From positions 496,001 through 560,000 of the forward strand of contig NZ_GL379771.1 in the NCBI RefSeq assembly GCF_000143765.1: a DNA stretch of 64,000 nucleotides, given 5' to 3'. Shown piece after piece: positions 60,847 to 64,000 of this stretch. Position 1 is the stretch's first letter; the number at the start of each line of letters is the position of its first letter. The stretch is from Sphingobacterium spiritivorum ATCC 33861. GTDB taxonomy: Bacteria; Bacteroidota; Bacteroidia; Sphingobacteriales; Sphingobacteriaceae. The position numbers were made by a program, and so were the translations under genes. The notes under the pieces were generated by a model. The model saw only the letters and a program-made list of their open reading frames with translations. It was not told the DNA's origin and did no database searches.

Positions 60847-61090
60847 CATTTACAATCACTTTTTTATTTAAACCCCCGATTATTCTGAACAAAATACAAA
60901 GGCTGACAGTTTATTTCACTTTAATCTTTGACTGCCTGAGACTACAGGGTTATCGAAGGAGTCTGCTTGTGGAGTTTTTCCGGATATTAAACCAACTACG
61001 ACGAATTTTAAAAGAACTCCCTGAAAGTGATAAATAGCTCTTTACTTTGTACTTTGGCTATGTGATCAATAAGATTTTAATACGAAAAAT

Positions 61091-62071
61091 ATGATAAGAA
61101 TAGTTATAGTGTTTTTATTGACGGTGTACTCTGGTTATGGATATGCACAGGAGATAAAAGATAGTGTATTGTCAACCGCAAACCGGATAAGTTATCTTTT
61201 GGAAAAAGTGGACAGATTTAACAAAGAACCATTGTATCAGCTTGAGGTAGAAAGTTTGTTTAGCTTCAGTATCCTGATAAATGGCTGTCCTGTTTATTCC
61301 AATTTTGACAAAATCTCCGGAATGGTAAGACTGGATATCAATCCGTATATTCTTAAAAGTGGGAAGCAGCTCATTACTGTTGAGCTTTATCCAGGTTATG
61401 ACCAGCAAAACATGCGTAAACAATTCCTTGAAAACGGAAGTAAATTTTCCCTTAAAATAGAAAAAACAGGTTGGGGGAAAGAAGGTTACCAAAGCATATC
61501 AGAAGAAATTTTGTCGTATAAAACTGCTGATGAAACGACTGATTTGACGAAATTGCAAACGTATAAAAGAGATATCAGCTTTAATGCCTCTGTTCCCTAT
61601 CGGCTTGAGGGATGGAAGAATGGGAAAGATTTAACCCAATTGGATAAAAAACAACTAGAAGAGCAGGTTCTCCATTTTTATAAACAGATTATATCATTGT
61701 TTGAAAGAAATGATTACGATGCTTTAAATTCGCAATTTATGAAGGCGGATGCGGAGTGGTATCAGTCTATGTATTTTTCCGAAGATATCATCACAAGATT
61801 CCAAACAACAAAAGGTAGAAAAGCGAAGTCTGTGATGACAATGTTATCAGGCTCACAACAAAATTCAAGGACATTTTTTCCGCTTGAAAATTATGTCTTA
61901 AGATTTTACGGAGACGGAAGAATGGTTCGGTTGGAACCAACAGAGGGAATCAATAAGGGCGAGTCTTTGCTGGGGTACGTAGATGATAAAAATGGCATGA
62001 GTAGAAGAACATTTGTAGATATGTTGTTATATATTCCTAAAGGAGAGACTGCCCTAAAAATTGTAAGATAA
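61091..62071 (+). CDS. exported protein of unknown function
   Basis: The 326-residue protein has a signal peptide (about 1-19, cleavage after YAQE). The first part (about 50-150: SILINGCPVYSNFD, LDINPYILKSGKQLITVELYP) looks like a beta-sandwich, and the second (about 185-320) is mixed alpha/beta with LRFYGDGRMVRLEP. No catalytic motif is recognised. It is the first host gene after the integrated element and is monocistronic. A weak upstream purine stretch (TACGAAAAAT) precedes ATG 61091. The 270 bp between attR and this gene hold only the displaced terminator. Confidence 0.75.
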   Translation: MIRIVIVFLLTVYSGYGYAQEIKDSVLSTANRISYLLEKVDRFNKEPLYQLEVESLFSFSILINGCPVYSNFDKISGMVRLDINPYILKSGKQLITVELYPGYDQQNMRKQFLENGSKFSLKIEKTGWGKEGYQSISEEILSYKTADETTDLTKLQTYKRDISFNASVPYRLEGWKNGKDLTQLDKKQLEEQVLHFYKQIISLFERNDYDALNSQFMKADAEWYQSMYFSEDIITRFQTTKGRKAKSVMTMLSGSQQNSRTFFPLENYVLRFYGDGRMVRLEPTEGINKGESLLGYVDDKNGMSRRTFVDMLLYIPKGETALKIVR

Positions 62072-62246
62072 ATGGTTTTATAGCCTCAGTATAAAACTGC
62101 AAAAGATTGTGTTTTATCAGGACAAATGACAGAAAGAAGAAGCACAGGATACTGCTAAGATTTTCAGGACTATACGCTCCTTTCAGATCTCCCCTGCTTC
62201 TTCCCGAAATTGGATTGGATTTGACTTAAGCTATGATGAATTTATT

Positions 62247-62993
62247 TTACAAAATATTCTCCAGATATTTCAGTACTTCTTCCTTTTTACGGCTAGACAC
62301 TGGTATCTGTTGATTATTTTGCATCTGCAAAAATCCTTCTCTGTAATATTTGATCACATAGTGAAAATTGACCAGGTAGGACTGGTGACAACGGAGAAAT
62401 CCAAATGGCACCAATATTCCTTCATACTCAATCAGTCCTTTTGAGACCAGGATTTCGCGCTTATCCTTCAGGAAAAAAGTGGTATAACCCTTATCACTTT
62501 TGCAATACATAATATCTTCAATAGGTACGACTTCTATATATTCCACACTTTTTAGTGCGATACGTTTTGTACTCGCTACGCCCTGATTTGTATAATGATG
62601 TCTTGCAATTTCCAGTTGCTGCCGATCGAAATGTTCCTGTGTACGGTGATGATAACATCTATCCAGAATTTCTTCCAAAGCAATCTCATCTATAGGTTTG
62701 AGCAGATAACCAAAGGCTCCCATATTAAGCGCCTGTATAGCATACTGATCATAAGCGGTCAGGAATACCACCTGAAAATTTTCATTTCCAATTTCATCAA
62801 ACAACTGAAAGCTGTCTCCGTCTTTCAGTCGGATATCCGCCAGAATGAGGTCAGGTTTAAGTTCAGGTATCTCTTTGGCTGCTTTGGAAACTTCCGCAGA
62901 AGTTCCTACTACCTGTACATAGGAGATGTTCCGAACAACTTTCAAAAGATGTTGCAGAATTCGTGTTTCGTCTTCAAGAATATAAAGCTTCAT
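62247..62993 (-). CDS. LytTR-family response regulator
   Basis: The 248-residue protein has a receiver domain (about 1-118; acidic EDE at 7-9, phospho-acceptor Asp in ILADIRLKDGDS, Lys in GYLLKPIDE) and a C-terminal LytTR DNA-binding domain (about 140-248) with VVPIEDIMYCKSDKGYTTF, FLRCHQSYLVNF and IPVSSRKKEEV. It is encoded 20 bp downstream of the cognate histidine kinase gene, so the two form a two-component system. Target genes are unknown. Confidence 0.94.
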   Translation of the reverse strand: MKLYILEDETRILQHLLKVVRNISYVQVVGTSAEVSKAAKEIPELKPDLILADIRLKDGDSFQLFDEIGNENFQVVFLTAYDQYAIQALNMGAFGYLLKPIDEIALEEILDRCYHHRTQEHFDRQQLEIARHHYTNQGVASTKRIALKSVEYIEVVPIEDIMYCKSDKGYTTFFLKDKREILVSKGLIEYEGILVPFGFLRCHQSYLVNFHYVIKYYREGFLQMQNNQQIPVSSRKKEEVLKYLENIL

Positions 62994-63013
62994 ATATTTT
63001 TAATTTTTTCAGG

Positions 63014-64000
63014 TTAATCTTTCATTTCAGGAATCACAATATGTACTACTACTCCATTTTCTCCAAATTGTTTTTTATCCTGTGTTTCAAATTTTGCTTC
63101 CTCTCCTTTGGATTTAAAGAGCACTTCTAATCTTTCTTTAAGGATAATGCTAGCAAGAGACTGTTTTTTATGCTCACTTTTTCCTTTTTCAGTAAATCCG
63201 GTACCGTTATCATCCACACTAATCTGCATCTGCTGATTTCTCACACTAAAGGATAACTTTAACAAGCCTTTGTACGGAATATTTCTGAAACCATGTTCTA
63301 TTGCATTTTCAACAAACGGCTGGATCAGCATTGGCGGAATAAATGTATTTTCTGCAGAAGTGTCTTCATCAACACTGATCTCGTAGTCGAAAAGCCCGAC
63401 AAATCTCATTTGCTGCAGTTCAAGATAATTCCGAAGCGATGTGATTTCCTCTTCCAGACTAATGAAGTCTTGTCTGTTTTGTTCCAGTACATTGCGGAGC
63501 AATCTTGAAAAAGCCGTCAGGTAACGTACCGATTCCTTGCTGTCTCCGGTGGCAATGAGACTCTGTAAATTGGCAATGGCATTGAAAATAAAATGAGGGT
63601 TAAGCTGTACCTGAAGTAGCTTTTGTTCAATATTCAATCGCTGATTTTCTGATTGCAAAAGTTTGTTTTTTTCTTTCAGGCGATACTGGCGCTGGATAAT
63701 ATACAGGAATGACAATATACCGATGAACACAAGAGATGCCAGTACAAGCGTCCATCGTTGCTGTTGAATGATCTTTTCATTCAGCACATTCCGGTTACTG
63801 AGCTCGGCGATATTACGGTCCTTTTTTTCCGCTTCGTACTTCTCATGTATTTCTGCAACTTTTACAGCATCAATCTCTTTCAGGTTACTCAATTCCAGAT
63901 CATAGGCCTGTTCAGCCACTTCCAGTGCCTCTACGTGAGCTCCTATCATCTTATATGCATTGATGAGTCCGCGGTAATAAACCGGTTTTTGTTTTCCGGA
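63014..64000 (-). CDS. LytS/YehU-type sensor histidine kinase, partial
   Basis: The 5' end of the gene lies beyond the window: the frame is open to base 64000, with TPR-like residues (YYRGLINAYKMIGAHVEALEVAEQAY) before the internal Met at 63949. A helical linker and one membrane helix (WTLVLASLVFIGILSFLYII) are followed by the His_kinase domain with LQVQLNPHFIFNAIANLQSL (phospho-acceptor His) and the ATPase domain (MLIQPFVENAIEHGF, VDDNGTGF). It probably senses an envelope or nutrient signal through N-terminal TPRs and phosphorylates the LytTR regulator. Confidence 0.93.
   Translation of the reverse strand, partial: SGKQKPVYYRGLINAYKMIGAHVEALEVAEQAYDLELSNLKEIDAVKVAEIHEKYEAEKKDRNIAELSNRNVLNEKIIQQQRWTLVLASLVFIGILSFLYIIQRQYRLKEKNKLLQSENQRLNIEQKLLQVQLNPHFIFNAIANLQSLIATGDSKESVRYLTAFSRLLRNVLEQNRQDFISLEEEITSLRNYLELQQMRFVGLFDYEISVDEDTSAENTFIPPMLIQPFVENAIEHGFRNIPYKGLLKLSFSVRNQQMQISVDDNGTGFTEKGKSEHKKQSLASIILKERLEVLFKSKGEEAKFETQDKKQFGENGVVVHIVIPEMKD

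Noticed and set aside
60792..61037. 81-codon frame across the right end of the element
   Set aside because: It spans attR and the tRNA terminator hairpin, so it is a chance frame.

Overview
The window looks like a chromosomal segment of a Bacteroidota member of the Sphingobacteriaceae, most like Sphingobacterium or Pedobacter. The evidence is a SusC/SusD pair, a PorX regulator, a fused lpxC-fabZ gene, a YtxJ bacilliredoxin, promoters of the Bacteroidota type (TTG or TTTG, about 19-20 bp, then TAnnTTTG), and many lipoproteins with signal peptidase II sites. Genus is inferred from style, not from a marker gene.

Positions 1-3867 hold a heme-acquisition operon: TonB-dependent receptor (cut by the window edge), HmuY-like lipoprotein, heme oxygenase and a further lipoprotein. 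A beta-barrel protein, an orphan reading frame and a methyltransferase follow (3926-6318, minus strand). Positions 6694-13000 (minus) form a SusC/SusD nutrient-uptake locus with an exported purple-acid-phosphatase-like phosphoesterase, which suggests uptake of a phosphorylated nutrient. Next come gamma-glutamyltransferase, RmuC, a ureohydrolase-fold protein lacking metal ligands, an SDR protein and a SerB-SerA(ACT) fusion.

Positions 20173-26765 (minus) are core envelope and translation genes: 5-formyl-THF cyclo-ligase, efp, an ABC ATPase, lpxA, lpxC-fabZ, lpxD and an HD-domain phosphohydrolase. On the plus strand follow porX, tsaE, an ECF sigma/anti-sigma pair with a beta-barrel protein, and an orphan ABC ATPase. 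Then come a TlpA thioredoxin, an esterase and alanine dehydrogenase (minus), a CapD/WbpM-type dehydratase, a TPR membrane protein, ribH, small exported proteins, ytxJ and a GH20 hexosaminidase (minus).

Positions 42431-60810 are an integrated mobile element of about 18.4 kb sitting in the 3' end of tRNA-Glu(TTC). A 14-bp direct repeat (42431-42444 and 60797-60810) marks its ends. The native tRNA terminator has been carried to 60812-60846, and the element supplies a new one at 42455-42496. A tyrosine recombinase lies just inside each end, and matching GGTACAA repeats lie near both att sites. The right arm carries integrase, RteC-like, HTH and Rep-like genes. The cargo is a C39-fold cysteine peptidase, three consecutive exported Rhs/YD-repeat proteins of which the last has an Rhs core and a 272-residue unrecognised C-terminal domain, and a set of small membrane-anchored proteins placed like immunity genes. 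One of those is frameshifted, and one is a second, truncated copy cut off by an IS3-family insertion. This cargo is the most likely place for an undescribed toxin-immunity system.

After the element come an exported protein of unknown function and a LytTR response regulator/histidine kinase pair, with the kinase cut by the window end.
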